Source: Lachnospiraceae bacterium (GTDB lineage: Bacteria > Bacillota > Clostridia > Lachnospirales > Lachnospiraceae). Taken from it: a stretch of DNA of 64,000 nt. The position numbers were made by a program, and so were the translations under genes. Shown piece by piece: positions 36,139-45,912 of this stretch; the first letter of the stretch is position 1; each line of letters begins with the position of its first letter. The notes below the pieces were generated by a model. That model was not told the DNA's origin and did not search any database. It was given only the letters and a program-made list of their open reading frames with translations. The stretch covers positions 1 through 64,000 of the forward strand of contig CAJTCY010000019.1 of the NCBI GenBank assembly GCA_910575075.1, written 5' to 3'.

Positions 36139-36876
36139 CTACATTCTCTGGCGCACAATTTCATAGGCAAGCACACCTGCTGCCACAGAGGCATTCAGAG
36201 AATCAATCTCTCCTGCCATGGGAATGGAAGCCGTAAAATCACAAGTTTCCTTTACCAGCTTGCTGACGCCCTCTCCCTCGCTGCCGATTACCAGTCCCAC
36301 CGGCCCTTTCAAATCCAGCTGATACATTGTGGTGCCATCCATATCTGCGCATACAAACCATATCCCCCGCTCTTTCAGTTCCCGGATCGTCTGGGAAAGA
36401 TTCGTCACCTTTGCCACTGGCGTATAGTTCAGAGCTCCGGCCGAAGTTTTCGCCACAGTTGCAGTAAGCCCTGCCGCCCTGCGTTTGGGAATAATAACTC
36501 CATGAGCTCCGGCAAGATTTGCAGTACGGATAATCGCCCCCAGATTATGAGGGTCCTCAATATTGTCAAGCAGGATTAAAAAGGGCGCCTCGTTTTTTTC
36601 TTCAGCCGCCTTGAGCATATCTTCCACCTGGGCATATTCATAAGCTGCCGCAAATGCGATCACTCCCTGATGCTTTTTTGTCTCTGAGAGCTGGTCCAAA
36701 CGTTCTCTGGTTACATAATTTATAATCGTGTCGTGCTTTTTTGCCTCCCTGGTAATGGACCTGATGGGTCCATCCTGGCAGCCATCCAGCACGAACAGCT
36801 TGTCTATCGTTTTTCCAGAGCGAAATGCCTCCAGAACTGCATTTCTTCCTTCAATGGTTAATTCTTCGTATCGCAA
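36139..36876 (-). CDS. rlmB: 23S rRNA (guanosine-2'-O)-methyltransferase RlmB
   Basis: A 245-residue SpoU/TrmH-type methyltransferase, methylating a conserved guanosine of 23S rRNA. The N-terminal substrate-binding domain begins IEGRNAVLEAFRSGKTIDKL. The knotted catalytic domain has LDNIEDPHNLGAIIRTANLA near residue 100, VIGSEGEGVSKLV near 193 and the C-terminal IPMAGEIDSLNASVAAGVLA. The start is TTG at 36876 with AAGGAG 7 bases upstream. A large palindromic repeat separates it from mrnC. Confidence 0.95.
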   Translation of the reverse strand: MRYEELTIEGRNAVLEAFRSGKTIDKLFVLDGCQDGPIRSITREAKKHDTIINYVTRERLDQLSETKKHQGVIAFAAAYEYAQVEDMLKAAEEKNEAPFLILLDNIEDPHNLGAIIRTANLAGAHGVIIPKRRAAGLTATVAKTSAGALNYTPVAKVTNLSQTIRELKERGIWFVCADMDGTTMYQLDLKGPVGLVIGSEGEGVSKLVKETCDFTASIPMAGEIDSLNASVAAGVLAYEIVRQRM

Positions 36877-36903
36877 TCCTGTACTCCTTTCTCATTTTTC
36901 CTC

Positions 36904-37193
36904 AATAGGCAATTGCGAAACTATCAAATTATCGAAATTTCATATACAATTCATACAATTGTACTAAAATATTTTATTCATACGAAACGCACAAAATGCA
37001 GGGCGCACCAAACATTACAACGAACCACTTAATACGAAAATCATGTTCCGCAAAGGCTTCCATGATTTTTGTGTTTCGTTTCCATGGTGCTAGAATGCAT
37101 TTCTTAGCGTTTCGTATGCTAAAATATTTCCTCTTAAATTTTTTGAATTGTATATGAAATTCAAAAAATTACTGAGTTTCGCAATTACCTATT
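36904..37193. repeat. 290-base palindrome with GAGTTTCGCAATT ends, inside an operon
   Basis: Outer arms AATAGGCAATTGCGAAACT (36904-36922) and GAGTTTCGCAATTACCTATT (37174-37193) are inverted copies. Inner pairs (CATATACAATTC region, CATACGAAACGC/GCGTTTCGTATG, and ATCATG/CATGAT) continue the symmetry, so the RNA could form one long hairpin. It lies between rlmB and mrnC, and its right end supplies the last two sense codons and stop of mrnC (37185-37193). No gene is present. Confidence 0.87.
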
Positions 37194-37622
37194 TTCCTCA
37201 AGTATCTTCTCAAGTCCGTAAAGAACCAGTTCCATCAGCCGGTCCATGTTGTCTTCCAGATATAAATATCCCATCAGCGCCTCAAAACCAGTAGCTCTGC
37301 GGTACTCTCCCATGGTGGCGTTTTTCGCCATAGTGGGTGATTTGGCATTTCTGCCCCGCTTATACACGGCAAGTTCCTCTTCCGTCAGCTTCTGCATCAG
37401 CACCCCGGCCAGCTCAGACTGCGTACGTGCGTTCACAAGCTGGCTTGCCTGCCTGTGGAGATGATTTACATGAGTGTTTCCTTTTCCCACTACCAGGGAA
37501 CGGATGATAAGCTCATAAATACCATCTCCGATATAGGCAAGCACCAGAGGCGAATAGCTGCGGATATCCTGGCCATCCATGCCAAATTTCTTTAAAAAAT
37601 ACGCATTTATGCCCTTTTCCAT
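37185..37622 (-). CDS. mrnC: Mini-ribonuclease III
   Basis: A 145-residue RNase III-like enzyme without RNA-binding domain, maturing 23S rRNA ends. It has [20 protein letters not shown] (catalytic Asp/Glu helix, residues 24-43) and [19 protein letters not shown] near 106. The length is typical. It overlaps cysS by 16 bases. Its last codons and stop lie within the end of the palindromic repeat. Confidence 0.95.
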   Translation of the reverse strand: MEKGINAYFLKKFGMDGQDIRSYSPLVLAYIGDGIYELIIRSLVVGKGNTHVNHLHRQASQLVNARTQSELAGVLMQKLTEEELAVYKRGRNAKSPTMAKNATMGEYRRATGFEALMGYLYLEDNMDRLMELVLYGLEKILEENR

Positions 37623-39013
37623 TTTACCCCTTCTCTGGTATCTTCCAAAATAATTCCTTTATTCAGCAATATTTCACGGATTTCATCAGCACGCGCAAAA
37701 TTTTTGTCTTTTCTCGCTGCCTGGCGCTCTGTAATGAGACGCTCAATTTCTTCATCCAGTATTTGTTCTTTTTTCTCTAAAACAATACCTAAAATATCAC
37801 AAAGCTGCTCCAAACGTTTGAAAAGCCGTTCCAGAAGTTCGCCGGAGTTTTCTTCATTTACCCTGGTATTGCTGTATTTAACCAGTTCAAATACGGAAGC
37901 AATGGCATCCGCTGTGTTAAAATCATCATCCATGGCAGCTTCAAATTTCTCAACAAATGCATCGCTGCCCTTCCAGATCTCTGTTTCTTCCTCACTCATA
38001 AACGCACGCTTTGCATTTTTCAGCAAATGCCTGAGATTATCTGCTGCATTTACGATACGCTCCAGCCCGTTTTTTGCCGCTTCCATCAGCTCTGCGCTGA
38101 AATTCAGAGGGCTCCTGTAATGGGCGCTGAGCATAAAGAAACGCAGTACCTGCAAATCATACTTTTCACTGATCTCTCTCACTGTAAAGAAATTCCCCAG
38201 AGACTTTGACATTTTCCTATTATCAATATTCAGAAATCCGTTGTGAAGCCAGTATTTCGAAAAAATCTTTCCATTGCACGCCTCACTCTGTGCGATCTCA
38301 TTTTCATGATGAGGAAAAATCAGATCCTCACCGCCGGCGTGGATATCAATTTCCTCACCCAAATACTTTTTCGCCATCACAGAACACTCGATATGCCAGC
38401 CTGGCCTGCCCTGGCACCAGGGAGACTCCCAATAAGGCTCTCCTTCTTTCTTTGGTTTCCATAATACAAAATCCAGTGAATCTTCCTTATCTTCTCCGGT
38501 CACCTTGATATCCCGGTGCCCTGCCTGCAGGTCATCAAGATTCTTATGGGACAGTTTGCCGTATTCCTCAAACTTTCTTGTCCGGAAATAAACGGTCCCG
38601 TTTTCTACCGGATAGGCAAAGCCCTTTTCTATCAGCGCAGAAATCATTTCCAACATGCCGTCAATTTCCTGGGTGGCAAGCGGATGGAGCGTGGCGGGTT
38701 TCACATTCATACCTGCCATATCCTTCTTACACTCTTCAATATAGCGGCTGGAAATTTCCTGGGAAGAGACCCCTTCTTCCACTGCCTTTTTTATGATTTT
38801 GTCATCCACATCCGTAAAATTCGATACATAGTTCACTTCATAGCCCTTGTATTCCATATAGCGTCGCACTGTATCAAACACAATCATAGGACGCGCGTTT
38901 CCAATATGGATAAAATTGTATACGGTAGGACCGCATACATACATTTTCACCTTTCCTTCCTCTAAAGGTGTAAACTCTTCCTTTTTTCTGCTCAATGTAT
39001 TGTAAACCTTCAT
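37607..39013 (-). CDS. cysS: Cysteine--tRNA ligase
   Basis: A 468-residue class I aminoacyl-tRNA synthetase charging tRNA-Cys. [18 protein letters not shown] (HIGH-type motif, residue 36 on), the zinc-binding Cys/His set ([30 protein letters not shown]) and KMSKSLGN near residue 268 are all present. AGGAGG stands before the ATG. It lies between cysE and mrnC. Confidence 0.98.
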   Translation of the reverse strand: MKVYNTLSRKKEEFTPLEEGKVKMYVCGPTVYNFIHIGNARPMIVFDTVRRYMEYKGYEVNYVSNFTDVDDKIIKKAVEEGVSSQEISSRYIEECKKDMAGMNVKPATLHPLATQEIDGMLEMISALIEKGFAYPVENGTVYFRTRKFEEYGKLSHKNLDDLQAGHRDIKVTGEDKEDSLDFVLWKPKKEGEPYWESPWCQGRPGWHIECSVMAKKYLGEEIDIHAGGEDLIFPHHENEIAQSEACNGKIFSKYWLHNGFLNIDNRKMSKSLGNFFTVREISEKYDLQVLRFFMLSAHYRSPLNFSAELMEAAKNGLERIVNAADNLRHLLKNAKRAFMSEEETEIWKGSDAFVEKFEAAMDDDFNTADAIASVFELVKYSNTRVNEENSGELLERLFKRLEQLCDILGIVLEKKEQILDEEIERLITERQAARKDKNFARADEIREILLNKGIILEDTREGVKWKRA

Positions 39014-39030
39014 GTATTCCTCCTGATTCC

Positions 39031-39723
39031 TTATCTGTTCTTGTTCTGCGTCGATGTCTGCAGTTCTTTCAGTTCCCGCAATTCTTTTTCAAGATCAATC
39101 AGCCTGTTGCACAACGCCGAGTTCTCATGCTGCAGCACAGTGATATCTTCCATCACAGGGTCTGGCAGATGAACCTGGTCCATATCGCTTCTGGGCACTT
39201 TGATATTGTCCCGTTTCACAATTCTTCCCGGCACGCCCACCACCGTGCAGTTGGGAGGCACCTCCTCCAACACCACGCTTCCCGCACCGATTTTGCTGTT
39301 TTCGCCAATGGTAAAAGATCCGATCACCTTGGCACCGGCGCTTACCATGACATTGTCACAGAGGGTTGGATGACGTTTTCCGGTTTCCTTGCCCGTTCCC
39401 CCCAGAGTAACTCCCTGGTAGAGAGTTACGTTATCCCCGATAATCGTCGTTTCACCAATGATCACACCGCTCCCGTGGTCAATAAAAAATCCTCTGCCGA
39501 TCACTGCTCCTGGATGAATCTCGATTCCTGTCTTCCGTGCTGCTTTCTGAGAAATCCTCCGTGCCCGGAAATAACGGCCTTTCAAATATTGTTTATGTGC
39601 CTTACGGTAACTGAGCATCACCCGAAAGCTCGGATATAAAAGCACCTCCAGGGGCGATTTGATGGCAGGGTCACGCTCTCTTATGATTTCATACTCTTCT
39701 CTGATCTGCTGAAACATTCCCAT
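39031..39723 (-). CDS. cysE: Serine O-acetyltransferase
   Basis: A 230-residue enzyme making O-acetylserine, the precursor of cysteine. The N-terminal helical part includes [20 protein letters not shown]. The left-handed beta-helix carries hexapeptide repeats with [20 protein letters not shown]-type residues ([11 protein letters not shown]) and [14 protein letters not shown]. It is followed by a short coiled-coil-like tail ([17 protein letters not shown]). It is the first gene of cysE-cysS-mrnC-rlmB-sigH. Confidence 0.95.
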   Translation of the reverse strand: MGMFQQIREEYEIIRERDPAIKSPLEVLLYPSFRVMLSYRKAHKQYLKGRYFRARRISQKAARKTGIEIHPGAVIGRGFFIDHGSGVIIGETTIIGDNVTLYQGVTLGGTGKETGKRHPTLCDNVMVSAGAKVIGSFTIGENSKIGAGSVVLEEVPPNCTVVGVPGRIVKRDNIKVPRSDMDQVHLPDPVMEDITVLQHENSALCNRLIDLEKELRELKELQTSTQNKNR

Positions 39724-39773
39724 ATCATGAACGCTTCCTTTCTCATTTACAATCCTGTCACTGATTCAAAGTT

Positions 39774-39802
39774 AGTTTATGCAGAAACTTTGTTTTTGTC
39801 AA
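39774..39802 (-). promoter_or_regulatory. Promoter of cysE-cysS-mrnC-rlmB-sigH
   Basis: TTGACA (39797-39802), a 17-base spacer and TAAACT (39774-39779) on the minus strand, about 50 bases before cysE. No room or fold for a T-box leader is seen. Confidence 0.75.
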
Positions 39803-39883
39803 TAAGAAATGTAAATTGAGTTCTTCCGTTTTTCATTTTCTCCAATAATAAAAGGGTCAAAGTATTGCTGTTTCTGTCTCCAT

Positions 39884-42800
39884 TTATTTGGCAGTTGCCA
39901 TCTTGGTTTTAGACCATTTGGAAAACACTGCCTTTTTTCCGCTTCCAGAAACTTTTTTATACGCTCGTATACGGATATAATATTTTTTGCCCTTTTTCAA
40001 ATTTTTTACCTGATAAGCTGTTTTACTTTTCTTCAATAATTTTGATACCGTAACTTTTTTGCTGAATTTCCTGCTGGTGGAATATTCTATTTCATAACCA
40101 GTGATGTTTTCACTCGATCTGGGCTTCTTCCAGGAAAATTTAAAACCGCCTTCCTGCTTTTCTGCCTTTTTGACGGACACTTGTCTGGGGCAGATCTGGA
40201 AACTTCTCTTATACGTTCCTTTATAACCGTTTTTCATGGTAACCTTTACCTGATATATTCCTGGCTGTTTTCTTCCTTTGGGATAAGATACGTTGTAGTA
40301 ATTGGAAGAAATGGTTTTTCCAGTTTCATCTTTGACCACAATCTTAGGCTTTTTCGCCTTTCCGTCATAAACATACTTCTCTTTCGACAAACGAACCGTC
40401 TTAACTTTACTGGAAATTGGACTGGTTACCGTACTGTCTTTGACTGTCAGCGTTAGATTAATTATCTTATTTTCTGTTTTCAGTTCTTCTTCTGGCGTCA
40501 TATTCAAAATTGGTGTTCCGTCCGCTGCAAAATTTACAGATTTAATTCTGGCATGGCGGCAAGGATCAATGAGACTGTTTTCTCCCGGTTCAATATACTG
40601 GCAGCGTCCCACCGTACCGTTCCAGTCCCCGCCGCTGGAACATTCCAAAACAGGTCTGGCATGATAGACAATAACCGGATTTCCGTTTTCGTCCACCGTA
40701 AAGGAATTATGTCCTGGCCCGCACTGGTTCACCAGATCATCCGTCGACAACAGGGGGATCGGATATTTCGACCAGGAATCTGCGTCGAGAAGGTCATCCC
40801 CCTCTTTCGCCGACAACATTCCCACACAGTAAGTAAAGTTTACCGCTGCTGCCGAAAAGCACAGATACACATTTCCATGATTCTTGATCACGGCCGGCCC
40901 TTCATTGATTGGATTTTCCCATGCAAAATCCGGAACCGTCACTTCTGTGCAGCGGCTGGTAAGCTGCCATGGCTTCTGCGGATCAATAGATGCAATATAA
41001 ATATTCGAAAAAACGCCGTTCCCCGGCTTTTCTGCCCATGCCACATAATGAATTCCGGCGCTCTCAAAATGAGTCATGTCCAGGGAAAACTGGCTCAGTG
41101 CAAAGTCATCTCCTGCAGCCGGCTCCATCTTGCGCATATTCCAGTTTGATTTATCCATAGGGTCGTTTCCTCTGCATTCCAGCACATATGGACGGATATC
41201 ATAAGGATTATTCCGTGAACGGCTTATGGTAAAAAACACATACCATTTTCCATTGATCTGATGGATTTCCGGCGCCCAGATATAACGGTAGGTAGAAGGA
41301 TCATCATCTGCATGCCAGATTGTTACCTCTTCTGCGTCTTTGAGCCCTTGGAGTGTTTTTGATCTGCGCAGTACAATGCGGTCATATCCAATCCCCTGTC
41401 TTTCTTCTTCAGTTCCGCAGACTGGATAAGAGCCTGTAAAATAATAATAACCATCATCTCCCAGAAATGTCCAGGGATCTGCACGTTGTTCCACCAGGAC
41501 ATCACTGTATGCAGGCTGATTTAAAGTTCCGCTTATCTGATAGTTTCCTGGGCGGGAAGTGTCTATTTTCGCAAGATCCTGCTGATTCCATTGAATTCCA
41601 AACTGCTTGGTGGAACCATCGCTGTAATTTGCTGTTGCCTGCTTCGGCAGACTTTCAATTGAAAATACTCCGTTCTTTTCGATTACAATATCATCCAGCT
41701 CAGAAACATTCGTATTTACTACTCTCTGCCATTTATTGAGAATCGTTTCGTATTCTTTCTGCGTCACCTCAAATACATCTGCTTCCACTGCTCCTTCCGG
41801 AAGGGCGCCCGTCACCTCTGCTTTCTGGCAGCTGCTGTTTTCCGGCGCGTCCAGAGTCCGAAAATCTTCGGTTTTGACATCATAAAATTCTCCATCGCCT
41901 CCCTGATAGCTGATAATATAACTGCGGCTGGCGCTGTCATAGCGGCACACAGGATTCTTAACCTTGATCTGCTGACGGTTCAGAGAAATCGTTCTTGGAT
42001 TGGTAAATCTAAGCAAGTCGCTGGAATCATACAGAATAACTTCTGTGCTGTTATTGTCATCGGAGGCAATCAGGCCATAAGAGCCATCTGCCTTCCGAAA
42101 CAGAGACGGACTTCCCATTTTTCGTTCCAAAAGCTGGTTCCAGTATAAAATCGGACGGTTATTATTCAATGCTGTATACTGTTTTCCATCCCTGCTGAAT
42201 CCATAATGAAGGGCGTCTGTCCGTTCTGTATTACCTGCCCGAACATAGGTTAAAATCTTGCCATAGGGCTGCTCTACAACCTCCACTTGAAATTCTTTCG
42301 TCTTAACGCTTCCCTGGAAAGAAGCTGTCACAGTCAGTGTTACTGGGATATTCCCCTCCCCCGACTGAGGCCGCGTGATTTTGCCCGTATCGCTGATCAC
42401 TGCCGGAGCAGAGGATTTCCAGGACAGGGAAATCCCCCCCTCCAATGACGACGGCAGTGCCAGATCCTCCACGGCAATGCTCTGTCCCAGTTCAAATTCC
42501 TCTAATGCAGACTGAACATTATTTTCCGGCGTATCTGCCAGAACCTTTACCTCAAATGTCTTTGTCTCCGTCTGACTGCCCAGCGACATTTTCGCAGTCA
42601 AGGTTACTGTCACATCCCCCGTCTGGGCATCTGGACGGCTGATGGTTCCATCTGCTGACAGATATTGAGGCTTAGAAGAAGACCAGGCAATCACAGAACC
42701 ATTCTCTCCCCGTTCTGGCAAAACCAGATTTGAGACAATGTCTGACTTACCAATCTGAAGTATCTCTTTATCCTTACGCAGTGCGGCTTTGGGGATTTCT

Positions 42801-43618
42801 GGATCTTGCACTTCATTATAATAAATATCGGTCATTTCATATTCTGTCAGGGCTTTTTCATAGATCTTCACATCTCGGATGATGCCCTTAAAAAATATGT
42901 CCGGATAAGGTGACCTCCCCAGATAAGCAGATAAATCCGAACCAAATTCACTGACAGAAATCCCTGTATCAACTGTCCCACAGTTTTTGCCATTATAATA
43001 TAAGGTCATTCGCCCTGGTTCAATCACGGTGGTGTATAAAGCATATTCTTTGGATGCGGCAGGTCCCGCTGTTCCATTCGACGCATTGGTGGGCGAAAAA
43101 CCATACTCGCCGCGGAAACTGTCTTTTGTAACAACGGATTTATAGGTTCCTGCCGGATTTGCCGGATTCATCAGCCAATAATGGCTGGTGGATTCTGTTC
43201 CAAAATACATAGCTGCATAATTCCCTGACCCAGTTTGGTTTTTCAGCCACAGAGAAATAGTCAGTGTATTCCTGGAATCAAACATTCCTTTTGGAAGCTC
43301 TACGTACGCTGCGCTGCTGCCGGAAGCTCCTCCTGGCAGGGCAAGCCCTCCTTCCGATATTTTCGCTCCCTCTCCTTTGAGCGTTCCATGGTATTCATTC
43401 CCGCTGACATCCAAAATCACACGATCTTCCAAAGACTGAAAATCATAATGCGCCAAAAGCGGCTGTTCTTTCATTTCCATTTCTGCCTTGACGGCTTCCC
43501 CCTGTGAGAAATTCTCAGCTGAAACCAACGGCGCCGGCATCCATTCTGTACACAAGACTGCCGCCAATATCCCTGCTATCGCCTGCCTCCATCTTCCTTT
43601 TTCTCTTCTTATTTTCAT
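39884..43618 (-). CDS. Secreted multidomain GH43-type glycoside hydrolase
   Basis: A 1244-residue exported enzyme. Start at 43618 with AGGAGG 7 bases upstream. It has a signal peptide to about residue 35 (WRQAIAGILAAVLCTEWMPA), a LamG/concanavalin-like domain at about 50-250 (LLAHYDFQSLEDRVILDVSG) and two Ig-like domains at about 275-450 (IVSNLVLPERGENGSVIAWS). A five-bladed-propeller-type region follows. The GH43 catalytic part has RADPWTFLGDDGYYYFTGS (Asp base, near 711), IWAPEIH (near 779) and INEGPAV (Glu acid, near 906). A Fn3-like C-terminus ends at the stop. There is no LPxTG motif. It probably cuts arabinose- or xylose-containing polysaccharide; the exact substrate is unknown. Confidence 0.85.
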   Translation of the reverse strand: MKIRREKGRWRQAIAGILAAVLCTEWMPAPLVSAENFSQGEAVKAEMEMKEQPLLAHYDFQSLEDRVILDVSGNEYHGTLKGEGAKISEGGLALPGGASGSSAAYVELPKGMFDSRNTLTISLWLKNQTGSGNYAAMYFGTESTSHYWLMNPANPAGTYKSVVTKDSFRGEYGFSPTNASNGTAGPAASKEYALYTTVIEPGRMTLYYNGKNCGTVDTGISVSEFGSDLSAYLGRSPYPDIFFKGIIRDVKIYEKALTEYEMTDIYYNEVQDPEIPKAALRKDKEILQIGKSDIVSNLVLPERGENGSVIAWSSSKPQYLSADGTISRPDAQTGDVTVTLTAKMSLGSQTETKTFEVKVLADTPENNVQSALEEFELGQSIAVEDLALPSSLEGGISLSWKSSAPAVISDTGKITRPQSGEGNIPVTLTVTASFQGSVKTKEFQVEVVEQPYGKILTYVRAGNTERTDALHYGFSRDGKQYTALNNNRPILYWNQLLERKMGSPSLFRKADGSYGLIASDDNNSTEVILYDSSDLLRFTNPRTISLNRQQIKVKNPVCRYDSASRSYIISYQGGDGEFYDVKTEDFRTLDAPENSSCQKAEVTGALPEGAVEADVFEVTQKEYETILNKWQRVVNTNVSELDDIVIEKNGVFSIESLPKQATANYSDGSTKQFGIQWNQQDLAKIDTSRPGNYQISGTLNQPAYSDVLVEQRADPWTFLGDDGYYYFTGSYPVCGTEEERQGIGYDRIVLRRSKTLQGLKDAEEVTIWHADDDPSTYRYIWAPEIHQINGKWYVFFTISRSRNNPYDIRPYVLECRGNDPMDKSNWNMRKMEPAAGDDFALSQFSLDMTHFESAGIHYVAWAEKPGNGVFSNIYIASIDPQKPWQLTSRCTEVTVPDFAWENPINEGPAVIKNHGNVYLCFSAAAVNFTYCVGMLSAKEGDDLLDADSWSKYPIPLLSTDDLVNQCGPGHNSFTVDENGNPVIVYHARPVLECSSGGDWNGTVGRCQYIEPGENSLIDPCRHARIKSVNFAADGTPILNMTPEEELKTENKIINLTLTVKDSTVTSPISSKVKTVRLSKEKYVYDGKAKKPKIVVKDETGKTISSNYYNVSYPKGRKQPGIYQVKVTMKNGYKGTYKRSFQICPRQVSVKKAEKQEGGFKFSWKKPRSSENITGYEIEYSTSRKFSKKVTVSKLLKKSKTAYQVKNLKKGKKYYIRIRAYKKVSGSGKKAVFSKWSKTKMATAK

Positions 43619-43676
43619 CTCTTTTCCTCCTGCCCTCTTTGTCTGCATTCTACCTGACAGCCCCAGCAAATATCTC

Positions 43677-44801
43677 TCATACCCACTCATTCAAATATAC
43701 GGAAACGTCTTTCCACAGCTCTTGCGTCAGCCTGGCAATATCCATGTTTTCTGTAACTTCTTCCTCTGGGATCTGCCGGATACTTCCCCCGTCCCAGTCC
43801 AAAGTGATCCGGAAGCAGCCATTGTTCGCCTCTATTACCGGATCAGAAACTTTCACATGAAAAGAACGCCGTTTCTGGCTTTTGAGCAGAGGAACAACTG
43901 CTGTCAAACTGGTAATCCGCACCATCATTTTCTCAAAACTAAATTCCACCTCAAGAGATCGTTTTCCGGCCACTCCTGCCTTCTGCAAAGCATTCTGGCA
44001 GATCTTCCTGCTCTCTTCTTCTGAGACATACTCTTCTAACAGCAATTCCTTTATCTCTGCCCTGTACCTGCCCTGAGACTGGCCTTGACTGTTAACAGTC
44101 AGTGCATATGTAAGCATCCCCCGTAAATCTCCTGCATGTCTCCACAGCAAAATGCCTCCATGTTCCACGGCTGTCTCAGCCAGAAGACGCTGGTAATAAT
44201 ATCTGTCACGGCTGATCACCACATCATGTCTCTCCCGCAGAACCCTATTGGAAAATGCTGCCATCTCCGCAATGTCTGTTTCTCCTGCCTGCCGCCATTT
44301 TATACTGCTTCTTGCAGTCATATAAGAAATCTGTGCCTCCGCAGCCTGTATCATTCCCCGCTTAGCCTCATCCTGAATCCCTGTCAAAGCCATGTCCGGA
44401 AAAAAAATAAATCCCTGTCCTTCGTAATAGGCAGGGTCTGCCGGAAGAAGGAAGGTAAAAGGCGTCTTATTCCGTCCCAGATCCTGCAGCAGACGCCGCA
44501 TAACCTGATTCATTTTCCCCTGCCTGCGGCAGACGGGGTCTGTCGCCACTGCCACAAGGTATGGAATCCTTTCCTTCCTTCCATTGATCCAGATCATATA
44601 CGGATTTTGATGAATCATAACATGGAAGAAGCCGCCTCTCAGAGGCTGTTCTTCTTCCATCACAATAATTTCATTATCCCTGATTTTCCAATGGTAATAA
44701 TAATCCACAAACTCTCTGGAATCCTCAGAAAAAGCAGTCTCATACAAATTTCTTGTATCCTGCTTTTCCCATTGTTCCAGATAACGTATCAAAACATTCA
44801 T
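43677..44801 (-). CDS. GNAT-family N-acetyltransferase (Eis-like)
   Basis: A 374-residue protein. The first 150 residues are a GNAT fold: IPYLVAVATDPVCRRQGKMN is the acetyl-CoA loop (VATDPxxRxxG) and FTFLLPADPAYYEGQGF the following strand-helix. A second acetyltransferase-like half and a sterol-carrier-like C-terminal part follow, the Eis arrangement. Start at ATG 44801, directly after the ispF stop, with AAGGA 8 bases upstream; the frame stays open upstream into ispF but that part is not used. The substrate is unknown. Confidence 0.82.
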   Translation of the reverse strand: MNVLIRYLEQWEKQDTRNLYETAFSEDSREFVDYYYHWKIRDNEIIVMEEEQPLRGGFFHVMIHQNPYMIWINGRKERIPYLVAVATDPVCRRQGKMNQVMRRLLQDLGRNKTPFTFLLPADPAYYEGQGFIFFPDMALTGIQDEAKRGMIQAAEAQISYMTARSSIKWRQAGETDIAEMAAFSNRVLRERHDVVISRDRYYYQRLLAETAVEHGGILLWRHAGDLRGMLTYALTVNSQGQSQGRYRAEIKELLLEEYVSEEESRKICQNALQKAGVAGKRSLEVEFSFEKMMVRITSLTAVVPLLKSQKRRSFHVKVSDPVIEANNGCFRITLDWDGGSIRQIPEEEVTENMDIARLTQELWKDVSVYLNEWV

Positions 44802-44802
44802 G

Positions 44803-45354
44803 TTATGCATCCTTCTGTTCTGTGCATCCACTGCAGCTCCTGCAGTTCCTGACGCTGTCAAATGCAGGCACACTTGCCTCATACAGCCCGCTAAGGGAAC
44901 AGATTGCCTGTGAAGAAATCCCTTCCTGCCTGCCGCTGAATCCCAGACCCTCTTCTGTGGTCGCTTTGATGTTAATCTGATTCTCTGCAATCCCCAGAAC
45001 CTGGGCAATGTTTTTTTCCATCTGCCCGATATAGGGACGCAGCCTGGGTTTCTGGGCAATCACTGTAGCGTCTATATTTTCAATTACATACCCTTCCTGC
45101 GCTAACAGTTCTCCTACCTGTGCCAGCAGTTTCATACTGGAAATCCCTTTGTACGCTGGATCTGTATCTGGAAAATGTTTTCCAATATCCCCCAGCGCTG
45201 CCGCACCAAGCAAGGCATCCATCACTGCATGTACCAGCACATCCGCATCAGAATGTCCGTCTAATCCCATGGTATGGGGAATCTCTACGCCTCCCAGAAT
45301 CAGCTTCCGCTCCTGAGTAAGCCTGTGCACATCATATCCAATTCCAACTCTCAT
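44803..45354 (-). CDS. ispF: 2-C-methyl-D-erythritol 2,4-cyclodiphosphate synthase
   Basis: A 183-residue enzyme of the non-mevalonate isoprenoid pathway. It has the zinc-binding motif GIGYDVHRL at residues 4-12, the signature [20 protein letters not shown] near 34, and [20 protein letters not shown] near 132. The catalytic core of about 157 residues is complete; a 25-residue tail with two cysteines ([15 protein letters not shown]) is extra. It follows apt by 5 bases. Confidence 0.96.
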   Translation of the reverse strand: MRVGIGYDVHRLTQERKLILGGVEIPHTMGLDGHSDADVLVHAVMDALLGAAALGDIGKHFPDTDPAYKGISSMKLLAQVGELLAQEGYVIENIDATVIAQKPRLRPYIGQMEKNIAQVLGIAENQINIKATTEEGLGFSGRQEGISSQAICSLSGLYEASVPAFDSVRNCRSCSGCTEQKDA

Positions 45355-45359
45355 CTTCT

Positions 45360-45887
45360 TTATTTACCTTCATACACGATAATACTGTCTATATCGTAGC
45401 CTTTTAACTTTTCCCTTCCTTTTAATCCGGCAAGCTCCATCACAAAGCAGATTTTCACCACTTCACCGCCAAGCTGTTCAATCATCCCGATAATTGCTTC
45501 AATCGTTCCGCCAGTGGCAATCAAATCATCAATAATAACCACTTTCTGCCCTGGTTTGATGGCATCTTTATGTATCTCGATGACAGCGCTGCCATATTCG
45601 AGATCATATTCTGCGCTAAGCGTCTCACGGGGAAGTTTTCCTTTTTTGCGGATTGGGACAAACCCCTTATGTGCTTTGTACGCCACCGGAACTCCGAAAA
45701 TAAATCCCCTGGATTCCGGCCCTACCACTACATCATACTCCACATCCTTGAGGCTTTCCATAAGACCGTCAATGGCAAGCTTCAGTCCGTCCGCATCCTG
45801 CAGAATGCTGGTAACATCTCTGAAAATAATCCCTGGCTCTGGAAAATCCGGAATGCTTACTACATATTCTTCTAATTTCTTCATCAT
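45360..45887 (-). CDS. apt: Adenine phosphoribosyltransferase
   Basis: A 175-residue purine salvage enzyme making AMP from adenine and PRPP. It has [18 protein letters not shown] at residues 12-29, [14 protein letters not shown] near 57, and the PRPP-binding loop [13 protein letters not shown] near 117. GGAGGATAAA precedes two adjacent ATG codons; the first is taken. Confidence 0.97.
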   Translation of the reverse strand: MMKKLEEYVVSIPDFPEPGIIFRDVTSILQDADGLKLAIDGLMESLKDVEYDVVVGPESRGFIFGVPVAYKAHKGFVPIRKKGKLPRETLSAEYDLEYGSAVIEIHKDAIKPGQKVVIIDDLIATGGTIEAIIGMIEQLGGEVVKICFVMELAGLKGREKLKGYDIDSIIVYEGK

Positions 45888-45912
45888 TTTATCCTCCGTC
45901 TTCTATATTTAC

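Noticed and set aside
38995-39639. 214-codon open frame opposite cysE
   Set aside because: It lies antisense to the hexapeptide-repeat gene and shows no protein family features.
39724-39883. T-box or other riboswitch before cysE-cysS
   Set aside because: The leader from the promoter at 39774 is only about 45 bases, too short for a T-box.
44802-45059. Upstream extension of the GNAT gene into ispF
   Set aside because: It overlaps the conserved ispF sequence in another frame; a well-placed start exists at 44801.
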